Shown here piece after piece: positions 28,010 to 35,784 of a DNA stretch of 64,000 nt. The notes below the pieces were generated by a model. It was not told where the DNA came from and made no database searches. It worked only from the letters and a program-made list of their open reading frames with translations. This stretch comes from an uncultured Lachnospiraceae bacterium. GTDB taxonomy: Bacteria > Bacillota > Clostridia > Lachnospirales > Lachnospiraceae. Numbering within the stretch: position 1 is the stretch's first letter; each line of letters starts with the position of its first letter. The stretch lies in NCBI GenBank assembly GCA_934317005.1, contig CAKREB010000007.1:62001-126000 (forward strand), given 5' to 3'. The position numbers and the translations under genes were made by a program.

Positions 28010-28387
28010 TTAGCTGTTCATGACAGCTCCACCGCCAGCACCGCTTCCGGTCATACCACTTGGAAGATTTCCCTGCTGGTTATTTACATTATCACCACTG
28101 TCATACACACCATTGTTATTCCAGTCTTCCCAATATACGGAACGTGTTTCCGTCCAATACTCATGCTTGATGGTTTCCTCTACACGATATACAGGACAGA
28201 TCCGATATGCAGATGCACTCTGTGGATCAGGCTGTGCATCATAAGCCTCCTGATAGCTGGAATAGCATGGATTTGCTCTCTTGTCACTATTCTGATAACC
28301 TAAAAGTGTCATGGAACATGCAGCAATTGCCTGATTTGCCTCTACCTTGATTTCCTGAATCTCCGGTTTTTCATATATCTTTTTCAT
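28010..28387 (-). CDS. Candidate RiPP precursor peptide
   Basis: A 125-aa protein starting MKKIYEKPEIQEIKVEANQA at ATG 28387, behind a very strong GGGAGGAGG ribosome site; the longer frame to 28498 is not supported. The first ~23 residues look like a leader (Lys/Glu rich, KPEI, ending AIAA). Cys occurs at 24, 41 and 64. Residues 77-100 are rich in Tyr and Trp, with DWNNNGVYDSGD at 88-99 matching a DxNxNGxxDxxD calcium loop. The tail is GSGAGGGAVMNS. It lies directly before the maturase and behind its own promoter. No membrane segment or lipobox is present. Assignment as a substrate is inferred from context; an ordinary small calcium-binding protein is the alternative. Confidence 0.65.
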   Translation of the reverse strand: MKKIYEKPEIQEIKVEANQAIAACSMTLLGYQNSDKRANPCYSSYQEAYDAQPDPQSASAYRICPVYRVEETIKHEYWTETRSVYWEDWNNNGVYDSGDNVNNQQGNLPSGMTGSGAGGGAVMNS

Positions 28388-28518
28388 AAATACCTCCTCC
28401 CTGAAAAATCTTCTTCCTGCACTTTGAAATGAATGTTTTTCCCAAAAACATCCGCGCATACAAAGCATTCCAAACCGCATGAAATATTTTTCAGCCAATG
28501 TATAGTTTTGTTATTATC

Positions 28519-28547
28519 ATAATATGCGATATCGGTACAAATTACAA
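28519..28547 (-). promoter_or_regulatory. Predicted promoter of the precursor-maturase unit
   Basis: Minus strand: TTGTAA (28542-28547), 17-bp spacer, TATTAT (28519-28524). It would give a leader of about 125 nt before the precursor start codon. It lets the precursor be expressed more strongly than the rest of the cluster. Confidence 0.55.
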
Positions 28548-28550
28548 GGA

Positions 28551-28570
28551 TTCTATCAAAATTGAAAGAA
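28551..28570. promoter_or_regulatory. Imperfect palindrome upstream of the precursor promoter
   Basis: TTCTATCAAA and ATTGAAAGAA are complementary at 8 of 10 positions. The site lies just upstream of the -35 of the precursor promoter, where an activator such as the OmpR-type regulator encoded at 29387-30073 would bind. The identification is positional. Confidence 0.35.
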
Positions 28571-28571
28571 T

Positions 28572-29390
28572 TTAGTAACTTTTTTTATCGTACACCGGCA
28601 GGGTAAAATAGAAGCTGCTTCCTTTGTGTAATTCACTCTCACACCATATCTTTCCACCATGCTTTTCTACAATTCCCTTCGCTATGCCCAGTCCAAGTCC
28701 GCTGCTTTCCTCTCCGGGTGTTCTTGCGCGGTTTACCCGGTAGGAATATTCAAAAATATGCTTCTGTTCCTCCTTTGCGATCCCGATTCCATAATCTTTT
28801 ACCCAGATCATAATATCTCTTTGCTCTTTTCTAAGCTCTGCCCCTAAGATGATCTTCGTTCCTTCTTCAGAATAACGAAGCGCATTTCCAAGCAGATTTT
28901 CCAATACCCTTACCATCTTTTCCGTGTCCATCCGAACCTGATACGCTAACGGGCCTCTAGCTTCAAAGGAAAGTTTTCGACCGGCGTATTTGGAATCCGC
29001 CTCACACAGATAGAAAAACTCCTCTAAAAAAGCTCCTATTTCCACAATTTCAAAGCTTAGTGAAACTGTGGGACTTTCTACCAATGTCAGCAAAAACAGA
29101 TCATTTAACATCGCCTGCAGGTTTTTTAACCGCTTCTGCATCACAAGATACAGCTTCTGCCGTTCCTCTGTTTTCGTATCCTCCAGTGTCTGCAGATATT
29201 CTACGGCACTTGACAGTGCCATGACAGGGGAGCGCAGATCGTGGGAAAGATTTGAAAAAAGCTCCATTCTGGTCTGTTCCTGCATGGCAAGCTTTTGATT
29301 TGCCTGCCACAGCTTTTCATTAACCTCAAGCAAAGCCTTCTCTAACTCCTCTTTCGAAATATCCGGTTTGACATACTTCTTTTTTATCAT
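28572..29390 (-). CDS. Soluble sensor histidine kinase of the RiPP cluster
   Basis: A 272-aa kinase with no membrane span. A short N-terminal helix (residues 15-45) leads straight into HisKA with the H-box FSNLSHDLRSPV (H50). HATPase motifs follow: NLLGNALRYS, DYGIGIAKEEQ and SSGLGLGIAKG. The N-terminus MIKKKYVKPDISKEELEKAL resembles the candidate precursor leader (KKxYxKPxI). Its ATG overlaps the stop codon of the response regulator gene by 4 bp (ATGA), so the two are translationally coupled. It probably senses a cytosolic signal and controls the cluster. Confidence 0.88.
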   Translation of the reverse strand: MIKKKYVKPDISKEELEKALLEVNEKLWQANQKLAMQEQTRMELFSNLSHDLRSPVMALSSAVEYLQTLEDTKTEERQKLYLVMQKRLKNLQAMLNDLFLLTLVESPTVSLSFEIVEIGAFLEEFFYLCEADSKYAGRKLSFEARGPLAYQVRMDTEKMVRVLENLLGNALRYSEEGTKIILGAELRKEQRDIMIWVKDYGIGIAKEEQKHIFEYSYRVNRARTPGEESSGLGLGIAKGIVEKHGGKIWCESELHKGSSFYFTLPVYDKKSY

Positions 29391-30073
29391 GATCTTTCAC
29401 CTACAAAACGATATCCCTTTCCCCATGTTGTTTCAATCATATGCTCCAGTCCCACATAACTCTCCATCTTTTTGCGCAAGCGGCTTGTGCTGACCATAAT
29501 ATTTTTTCGGTCTGCTTCCATGTAATTTCCAAAAAGCTTCATACCGATCTGCTCAAAAGTCAAAAGTTCTCCCGGATGCTGTGCAAACAGCAGTAATAGC
29601 TGAAATTCCCGTTGTGAAAGCAGAATTTCCGTCATATCATAATATGCCTTCTGCTGCAAAAGATCGATGCGAAGCGGCGGAAATTCCAATATTTCAGAAC
29701 GTTTCTCTTCCCTATGCCGTCTTCGGATATTAATCTGAATCCGAAGTGACAGTTCTTCCAGACTGCATGGCTTAACTATATAATCATCTGCGCCAAGTGA
29801 CAGACCGCGTATCCTGTCCTGCTCCTGCGTCTTTGCTGTAAGAAACAAAACCGGAGCATCTGTAAAGCTTCGGATCTGTCTAAAACCGTCAAATCCATCT
29901 ACGTCAGGCATCATAACATCCATTACCACACACTGTACCGCTTTTTTTTTCAGCACCAGACAGGCATCCTTTACCGACTCTGCCAAAAGCACTTCAAAGC
30001 CTTTTTTCTTTAAATATTCCCCATTGATCTGAAGTACCTCTGCATCATCGTCAACCAGTAAAATATGATTCAT
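29387..30073 (-). CDS. OmpR/PhoB-family response regulator
   Basis: A 228-aa regulator. The receiver begins MNHILLVDDDAEVL with phospho-acceptor D52 in MDVMMPDVDG, and has FLTAKTQEQD and DDYIVKPCSLEEL. The C-terminal winged helix (about 130-228) has SQREFQLLLLFAQHPGE and TSRLRKKME, ending TTWGKGYRFVG. ATG 30073 is chosen because a GAGGA lies in the end of the upstream gene; the longer frame starts at TTG. It starts 2 bp after the PqqD-like gene ends and overlaps the kinase start by 4 bp. It likely acts on the cluster itself, for example at the palindrome 28551-28570. Confidence 0.92.
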   Translation of the reverse strand: MNHILLVDDDAEVLQINGEYLKKKGFEVLLAESVKDACLVLKKKAVQCVVMDVMMPDVDGFDGFRQIRSFTDAPVLFLTAKTQEQDRIRGLSLGADDYIVKPCSLEELSLRIQINIRRRHREEKRSEILEFPPLRIDLLQQKAYYDMTEILLSQREFQLLLLFAQHPGELLTFEQIGMKLFGNYMEADRKNIMVSTSRLRKKMESYVGLEHMIETTWGKGYRFVGERS

Positions 30074-30075
30074 GA

Positions 30076-30345
30076 TCAATCCTCATCTAACGCTCCATAG
30101 CTGCGCACTTTCTCCAAAAATTCCTCTACATCTTTTTTGGCAACATCCCGTTCTACATCATATTCCTCTAAAAATTGTTCTAACAGCTCTTCTTTAGTAC
30201 ACGACTTTTCTATGCATTTCCATAGGAATGCTCCTGTTTCATTTAAAGACATCATTCCCTTAAAATGCAGTGCATTTTGTGCTACCGGAACAACAATATT
30301 TGTGTTTGCAACATTCCTTAATAAGAACCCTTTCTTAATTACCAT
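30076..30345 (-). CDS. PqqD-family peptide-recognition protein
   Basis: An 89-aa protein starting MVIKKGFLLRNVANTNIVVP at ATG 30345, with GGGGGAGAG before it. It has the PqqD layout: an N-terminal beta region (ALHFKGMMSLNETGAFLWKC) then helices (KEELLEQFLEEYDVERDVAK). PqqD-type RiPP recognition elements bind the leader peptide and present it to a radical SAM enzyme; the maturase here is shorter than those with a fused recognition domain. It lies 22 bp after the nucleotidyltransferase gene and 2 bp before the regulator. Confidence 0.88.
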   Translation of the reverse strand: MVIKKGFLLRNVANTNIVVPVAQNALHFKGMMSLNETGAFLWKCIEKSCTKEELLEQFLEEYDVERDVAKKDVEEFLEKVRSYGALDED

Positions 30346-30367
30346 ATATCTCTCCCCCAGACATTTT

Positions 30368-31594
30368 TTACTTTTCAAAAATCCCCAATTGTTTTGCCAA
30401 ACGATTTCTCTTCTGATTGGACGACAAGATTTCCTTTGTTGAAACCTTCCTTATTGTCTTATTATTATACATAAAAATGACACCTGTCGCAAACCATAGT
30501 ATCGGCCACAAGATCCGATAATGGCTCTTTTTCGGAAATCTCTTTTTCATCTGCCTGTGAAGTTCATGCAGATTAGTACGAAATCCCGGTTTTTGTGTTG
30601 TGATCAACATTCTTGCTTCATCACTTTTTCCAAACTCCCCACCGTCTAAGACATCCAAAAGCAGTTCATCGATCAATTCATCTGACACTTTTTCTTCACG
30701 ATACCATGTACACCGCTCCCTGCGCAGTCCAAAATATTTTTGACACACACCGGTAACAGCATATAAAAAGCCCTCCAGATGCAGGCTTTTTACAGCCTCT
30801 AAAAAGCAACTTTCATCTACATTCTTTTTTTCACGATTCCAAAAGGCAGTCCAGTCACAAAAAAGTTTCACGCCAAATCCTGCTGCCATAAAATGCTGAA
30901 ACATATGCTGCAACAAATACACTGCATTTAATGTATCCGGAAGTACCGGAACTTTGATTCCCAGTGGGTATACATACGTGATCATCTGTTCCTTCAAGCC
31001 ATCTGTATAAACCTGTTGTAAGCGTCTGTCAAATTCCGGTTCAAATGCCGTTGCAAGCTTCCAGTGCATTTCCACCTCACACTGTGCACTTCCTCCCCTG
31101 TAATCATAACTAACATGATAGTCAGAAAGATCCTCCCTTTTTTGATGCCCGTTTTTTTCTAAAATCTGACATGCTCTTTCAAACTGCTTCCGATCAGGCA
31201 CATAGATATCAATATCTCCAAAAGAACGAATCTCCTCCTTCGGATACCATACACTAAGACTAGCACCTTTTAACAGATAACATGTAATCTTCTCCTGACC
31301 GAACAGTTCAAATAATTCTGCCGTCAATGATACAAACCGATAGTAACACATAGACGTATGAAATGCGCTCTGCTGAAAATAGTGTCCAACCATTTCAGAA
31401 CAGTCAATCCGGTTGTTCTGCATGCTTTCAAACAGCAAAGGTGCCATCATATGTTTTGCAGAAAGCTTCATAAGATTTTCCCAGTCATGCTTAGATATCT
31501 GACTAAAAAGCAGCTTTTTTTCCTGCTCTGTTAGTTTTTGCTGACTCAATTCAGATCTGATCAATGCAAAGAAAATATTCTCCTGCGCTGTCAT
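30368..31594 (-). CDS. Nucleotidyltransferase-family protein (NTP_transf_5-like) of the RiPP cluster
   Basis: A 408-aa protein starting MTAQENIFFALIRSELSQ at ATG 31594, behind a very strong GGGGGGAGG. Mid-protein it shows YLLKGASLSVWYPKE followed by RSFGDIDIYVPDR, the GDIDI acidic motif of this nucleotidyltransferase family, and CEVEMHWKLA. Such proteins accompany PqqD, HprK-like and exporter genes in lasso and other RiPP clusters, where their function is unresolved. It sits between the peptidase and PqqD genes, with 17 and 22 bp gaps. The function in this cluster, for example adenylylation of the peptide, is not proven. Confidence 0.82.
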   Translation of the reverse strand: MTAQENIFFALIRSELSQQKLTEQEKKLLFSQISKHDWENLMKLSAKHMMAPLLFESMQNNRIDCSEMVGHYFQQSAFHTSMCYYRFVSLTAELFELFGQEKITCYLLKGASLSVWYPKEEIRSFGDIDIYVPDRKQFERACQILEKNGHQKREDLSDYHVSYDYRGGSAQCEVEMHWKLATAFEPEFDRRLQQVYTDGLKEQMITYVYPLGIKVPVLPDTLNAVYLLQHMFQHFMAAGFGVKLFCDWTAFWNREKKNVDESCFLEAVKSLHLEGFLYAVTGVCQKYFGLRRERCTWYREEKVSDELIDELLLDVLDGGEFGKSDEARMLITTQKPGFRTNLHELHRQMKKRFPKKSHYRILWPILWFATGVIFMYNNKTIRKVSTKEILSSNQKRNRLAKQLGIFEK

Positions 31595-31611
31595 ATATCC
31601 TCCCCCCTTTG

Positions 31612-32067
31612 TCAAAAACTGATTTTTAACCATTGATTCCATCGCAAAAAAAACTTTCGAAATCTACGCAGCCGCATCCATATCTGTACATACAGCCTGT
31701 AGCGCAAGGATTGTACCGGTATATTTTTTCCCTTTCTCTCAAACGCTGTCACAACTGCAAGAATCTGTTCTTTTTGTATCCATTCAATCTGTGTCTGTCC
31801 ATCCCCGTTTAGTCCATATGTCCCATCTTTTTTTCTTTTTACAATACGATGTAGTACATAGTGATCACAATCACGTCGATAAAATACAATATCCCCCTTT
31901 TTGAATGATCTGTCCCTTATCGCAGTCAAATACACGCTATCCCTTACCGGTTGTAATGTCGGTGACATGCTATGCCCTGTGACAACTAACTGACAGGTAC
32001 CTCCTGCATCTATTGTACTTATGACAAATTCTGCCATCTGCTGCATCGTAAGTGTCCGTTTTTCCAT
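31612..32067 (-). CDS. S24/S26-type signal peptidase-like protein
   Basis: A 151-aa protein with VTGHSMSPTL around the catalytic serine (S33), HYVLHRIVKRKKDG with H73 and K77 as base candidates, and LNGDGQTQ as the C-terminal box. This is the S26 type I signal-peptidase fold. The His arrangement recalls the archaeal/ER SPase class rather than the bacterial Ser-Lys class. There is no N-terminal membrane anchor; a basic hydrophobic stretch near the C-terminus (LYVQIWMRLRRFRKFFLRW) may associate with the membrane. Since the ABC exporter lacks a C39 peptidase domain, this enzyme is the likely leader peptidase. Confidence 0.82.
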   Translation of the reverse strand: MEKRTLTMQQMAEFVISTIDAGGTCQLVVTGHSMSPTLQPVRDSVYLTAIRDRSFKKGDIVFYRRDCDHYVLHRIVKRKKDGTYGLNGDGQTQIEWIQKEQILAVVTAFERKGKNIPVQSLRYRLYVQIWMRLRRFRKFFLRWNQWLKISF

Positions 32068-32135
32068 GACAGATCCATCCCTCTCCTTTCAAAACCCGAA
32101 GCTTTCTTCCAAAGTTTTTCCAAACCTTATTCACT

Positions 32136-33890
32136 TTAAAATTCCATCATCATTTTTTGAAAATCTTCCGGCTCAAGCTGTATTACCTTTGTGTCCATCA
32201 CACGATATACCCGCTGGCACATAGTCAGAACGCTTGGTCGGTGTGTTGCCACAATGCAGGTCTTGTTTGGTTTTTTCTGTATAATATTGCGCAATACTCT
32301 GCGCTCTGTTGTTACATCTAACGCACTGGTCGCCTCGTCTAACAGAAGAATCGGTGCATCCCGAAGCACTGCTCTAGCGATTGCGATTCTCTGCGCCTGT
32401 CCCTCTGAGATTCCCTGTCCCATTTCTCCAAGATTGCTATAGATTCCATCCGGAAGCTTTTCCACAAATTCCCATGCACAGGCAATTTTTAAGGCATCCT
32501 CCACTTCCTGATCAGATGCATCTTCTCTTACCATCCGCAGATTGTCTGCAATACTTCCCGAAAACATGGTATTTCCCTGTGGTACATAGGAAAAATACTT
32601 TCTCGTATCTGCATTTAAATCTACCTCTTTCCCATAAGCATCTGTCAAAACAGCACTTCCTTCTTTTGGCAGTATCAGACCTAATATCAAACGAAGCATC
32701 GTTGTTTTTCCCTCACCGGAAGGGCCGACTAAGGCAACAATCTCATTTGGTTTTGCGATAAAATCTGTATGAGTCAGCACTGTCTTTTCTTCTGTATACT
32801 GAAATGCTACCTGCTTCATCCAAACCGTCAGTCCATCCGATGCCGTCTGCCCGATCGCATCAGATTCTGTCTTGTCATGCATCTCACGTGGCAGATTGAC
32901 AAGCTCCATAACACGCCCTGCCGCTACAGAGCTATTTAAAGCCGTTGGGATAAAAGATACCATTGACTGAAACGCGCTGGAAAGCTTCGTTCCCTGCGAC
33001 AGAAAAAGCGTCATCTCACCATATGTGATATGCCCGCTCCAAAGCCGGTATACGCCCCATCCAAACGCCGCATATTGCGTTACCATTGCCACGATAGACA
33101 GAGCAATATTCGTCTTAATGCTAAACATATTATAGTCCATGTTATAATCTCTGAATTTTTTCTGCCACTCCTTTAATTCTCTTGTATACCTGCCTGTAAT
33201 GCCAAATGCCTTGATGGTATTCATGTTATAGAATGCTTCCTGCTCAAAGGACATCATATCGCTGTTAAGCTTACGTACCTTTTTGCTGTAACGACGCATT
33301 CTTCCCAATAAATACTGTGAAGAAAAAAGCATAACCGGTGCACTGGCAAGCGAGATAAAAGCCATCGTAATATCATAATAAAAGATCACACAAAAAGTAG
33401 CGACAAAATTAAATATATTGACAACTAAGGATGGAAGCCATGTGATTGCATTGGTGGCAACTGTATTGACATCATTTCCAAAGCGGTTCAATATATCACC
33501 ACTATGATATTGCGACAGTGCAAACCAGCTTGCATCCTCTATCTGCTCGAAAATATCTGCCTGAATGTCATTTTGTATCGCGATTGAGATTTTTAAAGAT
33601 ACTCTCCCGATCCAGGAATTAAACAACAGACTAAATAGTGCCATACCAACCATCAAAACAGCGATCAACGCAATCTTATCCACCTGCTTTCCGGTAACAA
33701 TATCAATCAGCTTCTGACTGGCAACTGCAGAAACCAGACTAAATACGGTTCCGAAGATTCCCAAAAAAATATAAAATGCGATTGCCTTTTTATATTTTAT
33801 GCTATATTTTAAAATCCATTTCCATTCTGTAATGATTTCTCCAAACGATCCATCCCGCCACTTATTCCAAAATATTTTTAATGTTTCCAT
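32136..33890 (-). CDS. ABC transporter, fused permease and ATP-binding domains (exporter)
   Basis: A 584-aa half-transporter. Six membrane helices fill about residues 30-320 (such as AIAFYIFLGIFGTVFSLVSA). The ATPase has Walker A GPSGEGKTT (K395), a changed signature ISEGQAQR in place of LSGGQ, and Walker B PILLLDEATSALD. It probably works as a homodimer. There is no N-terminal peptidase domain, unlike bacteriocin exporters of the C39 type. The position after the beta-helix genes (32 bp) and before the peptidase suggests export of the modified peptide. Confidence 0.93.
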   Translation of the reverse strand: METLKIFWNKWRDGSFGEIITEWKWILKYSIKYKKAIAFYIFLGIFGTVFSLVSAVASQKLIDIVTGKQVDKIALIAVLMVGMALFSLLFNSWIGRVSLKISIAIQNDIQADIFEQIEDASWFALSQYHSGDILNRFGNDVNTVATNAITWLPSLVVNIFNFVATFCVIFYYDITMAFISLASAPVMLFSSQYLLGRMRRYSKKVRKLNSDMMSFEQEAFYNMNTIKAFGITGRYTRELKEWQKKFRDYNMDYNMFSIKTNIALSIVAMVTQYAAFGWGVYRLWSGHITYGEMTLFLSQGTKLSSAFQSMVSFIPTALNSSVAAGRVMELVNLPREMHDKTESDAIGQTASDGLTVWMKQVAFQYTEEKTVLTHTDFIAKPNEIVALVGPSGEGKTTMLRLILGLILPKEGSAVLTDAYGKEVDLNADTRKYFSYVPQGNTMFSGSIADNLRMVREDASDQEVEDALKIACAWEFVEKLPDGIYSNLGEMGQGISEGQAQRIAIARAVLRDAPILLLDEATSALDVTTERRVLRNIIQKKPNKTCIVATHRPSVLTMCQRVYRVMDTKVIQLEPEDFQKMMMEF

Positions 33891-33922
33891 ATCGTAACAC
33901 CTGTTTTACCTGCTTTCCTCAC

Positions 33923-35776
33923 TCACGACATATCATCCGGTTTACATTCTTCGAATACACATTTGATCACCTGCTGCCCCAATGCCCGGTCAATTGCTCC
34001 ACCGCTATATTTTGAAACGCAGCGTCTGAAATTACATTGCTCAATGCTTCCTGTATTTCCATAGATCAACACTCCCGCTCCGCTTTTTGCCCGGCAGTTT
34101 ACAAATACGCAGCGCTTAATCTCCCCATTTTGTGCGTAAATTGCTCCTTCCTGACAGAAATTAAAAATACACTCACGTATTTCCGGTGAATATGGATTGT
34201 AAATAGCTCTTCCACCATACATATTACGAAAAAGAGATTTTGTCACTGTAATCCTGCTTCCCGATGCATTGATTCCACCGGTCTTTCCCATTCCATTAAA
34301 CTCGCAATGATGGATCCTGCAGTTTCTGGCATGCTCTAATATAAGCATATCCAAGTTTTCAATATGATTGCTGATAAGCTTTACATTCTTCATCTGAATA
34401 CTTCCTCGGCAGCGAATCGGATAATTTAAATATAAATTGGCACTTTCTATCACAAGGTTTCCCTGTGCCTCTACTAAAACCGGACAATCTATGATGGTAG
34501 AAGCTGCGATATGATACTGTCCTGTCACCTGAAAGGTTCCCATCTTTGCCAGATACTGCACAACTTCTACACCCTCCGGCGAACAACTCTGATATTGCAG
34601 ATGATGTACATTGGCACGGATAAAGCCATGATAAAAAACAGCCGCACCATATTCTGCCACATAGCAATGATCAAACCGGCACTGTATAATCTGATTCCCC
34701 TCTACCGCAAAAACAGCACCTCCCCGTTTTGCTTCACATCGACGGAAACGACAATTTTTAACAACCCCCTGCGGTGTCCGGATCATAATCGCACCACCAT
34801 CTTCCGGTGAATAACAATCGAAAAATTCGGTATCACTTACATGAATGGAATTTCCCCAGAAACGAATCGCTGCGCCACGCGTAGTACGATAGATCAGACT
34901 TTTTTCTATCTGCAGATTTCCGGCTTCGGCACGAATAAACATTCCCATGTTTCTGCAGTCAATCTCACTGTTTTTCACATATATGCTGCTCCTGACTGCT
35001 TTCATGTTGACGCAGGCGCGATGAGAATCACTCTTTCGTATGACCTTACTTTCCTCAATACAAAGCTCTCCTCCGTCCAGTAAAATATTTCCGTGAATGC
35101 GTACCTCTGCATGATCAAAGATCAGCTTCATGCCACTTCTTAATACCAGATCCTCCTTAATCTGACACCGCTCTACAATCCTGACCTCCTGCTCTTTGTC
35201 AAGCATTTCCTGCGTACATTCCATCGTTTCCCAAAGGCGCATGATATAATACTTCATATCTACCGGTGTCAGTTCCATATCCTGAATGTGCATTCTATGT
35301 AAGATATCACGACATGTTTTCACATCCTCTTTACTTGCACTGATGGCAAACTCTTTCAGTAAAGAAAGAGCTTCCCTTGATACATCAAACATTTTTGCAA
35401 ACAGTTGAATGGACTCTTCCTCTTTCTTCTGCAGCTTTGCATCCCGTAAGCTGACATTGATAATATCCAGTAATAGTAAATATTTTTCCCGTTCTGACTC
35501 AAATGCATTGATCAAAAGGTCGATTGACTCACTTTTGTTCTTGGAATAACGTAAAACCTCTGACATCTGCTCTGTTCCAAGCTCAAAGCCTGCTAAGAGC
35601 AGACGTTCCAGTTCAAAGTTATTTAGCGGGCTGACCAGACAATCCAGTTCTGCCTGCATAAATACAACTGCACCATACACCACTTTGTATTTTACAGATT
35701 TCATATATAATGGATGCTTTGGAGTCATCCACAATTTCTTTTTTTGATTTAATTTTGTAAGATTATCTACGATCAT
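33923..35776 (-). CDS. Right-handed beta-helix protein with alpha-helical N-terminal domain (second copy)
   Basis: A 617-aa protein. Residues 1-200 are helical and may be TerB-like (for example EEESIQLFAKMFDVSREALS, YYIMRLWETM). From about 200 on, short beta-strand rungs repeat: IHGNILLDGGELCIEESKVI, IHVSDTEFFDCYSPEDGGAI and YIRCRFDHCY-like stretches, each with a G/S turn and the FxxC pattern of PbH1 repeats. No signal peptide or membrane span is seen. It is a paralogue of the gene 8 bp upstream. A strong AGGAGG precedes the start. It may act as a scaffold or glycan-binding protein; the role is unknown. Confidence 0.72.
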   Translation of the reverse strand: MIVDNLTKLNQKKKLWMTPKHPLYMKSVKYKVVYGAVVFMQAELDCLVSPLNNFELERLLLAGFELGTEQMSEVLRYSKNKSESIDLLINAFESEREKYLLLLDIINVSLRDAKLQKKEEESIQLFAKMFDVSREALSLLKEFAISASKEDVKTCRDILHRMHIQDMELTPVDMKYYIMRLWETMECTQEMLDKEQEVRIVERCQIKEDLVLRSGMKLIFDHAEVRIHGNILLDGGELCIEESKVIRKSDSHRACVNMKAVRSSIYVKNSEIDCRNMGMFIRAEAGNLQIEKSLIYRTTRGAAIRFWGNSIHVSDTEFFDCYSPEDGGAIMIRTPQGVVKNCRFRRCEAKRGGAVFAVEGNQIIQCRFDHCYVAEYGAAVFYHGFIRANVHHLQYQSCSPEGVEVVQYLAKMGTFQVTGQYHIAASTIIDCPVLVEAQGNLVIESANLYLNYPIRCRGSIQMKNVKLISNHIENLDMLILEHARNCRIHHCEFNGMGKTGGINASGSRITVTKSLFRNMYGGRAIYNPYSPEIRECIFNFCQEGAIYAQNGEIKRCVFVNCRAKSGAGVLIYGNTGSIEQCNFRRCVSKYSGGAIDRALGQQVIKCVFEECKPDDMS

Positions 35777-35784
35777 GATGCCTC

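Noticed and set aside
28010..28387. Lipoprotein interpretation of the 125-aa protein (Cys24 after AIAA)
   Set aside because: There is no hydrophobic signal segment before the Cys; the preceding residues are charged.
28010..28498. Longer 162-residue form of the candidate precursor
   Set aside because: The extra N-terminus has no ribosome site, while the ATG at 28387 is preceded by an excellent one.
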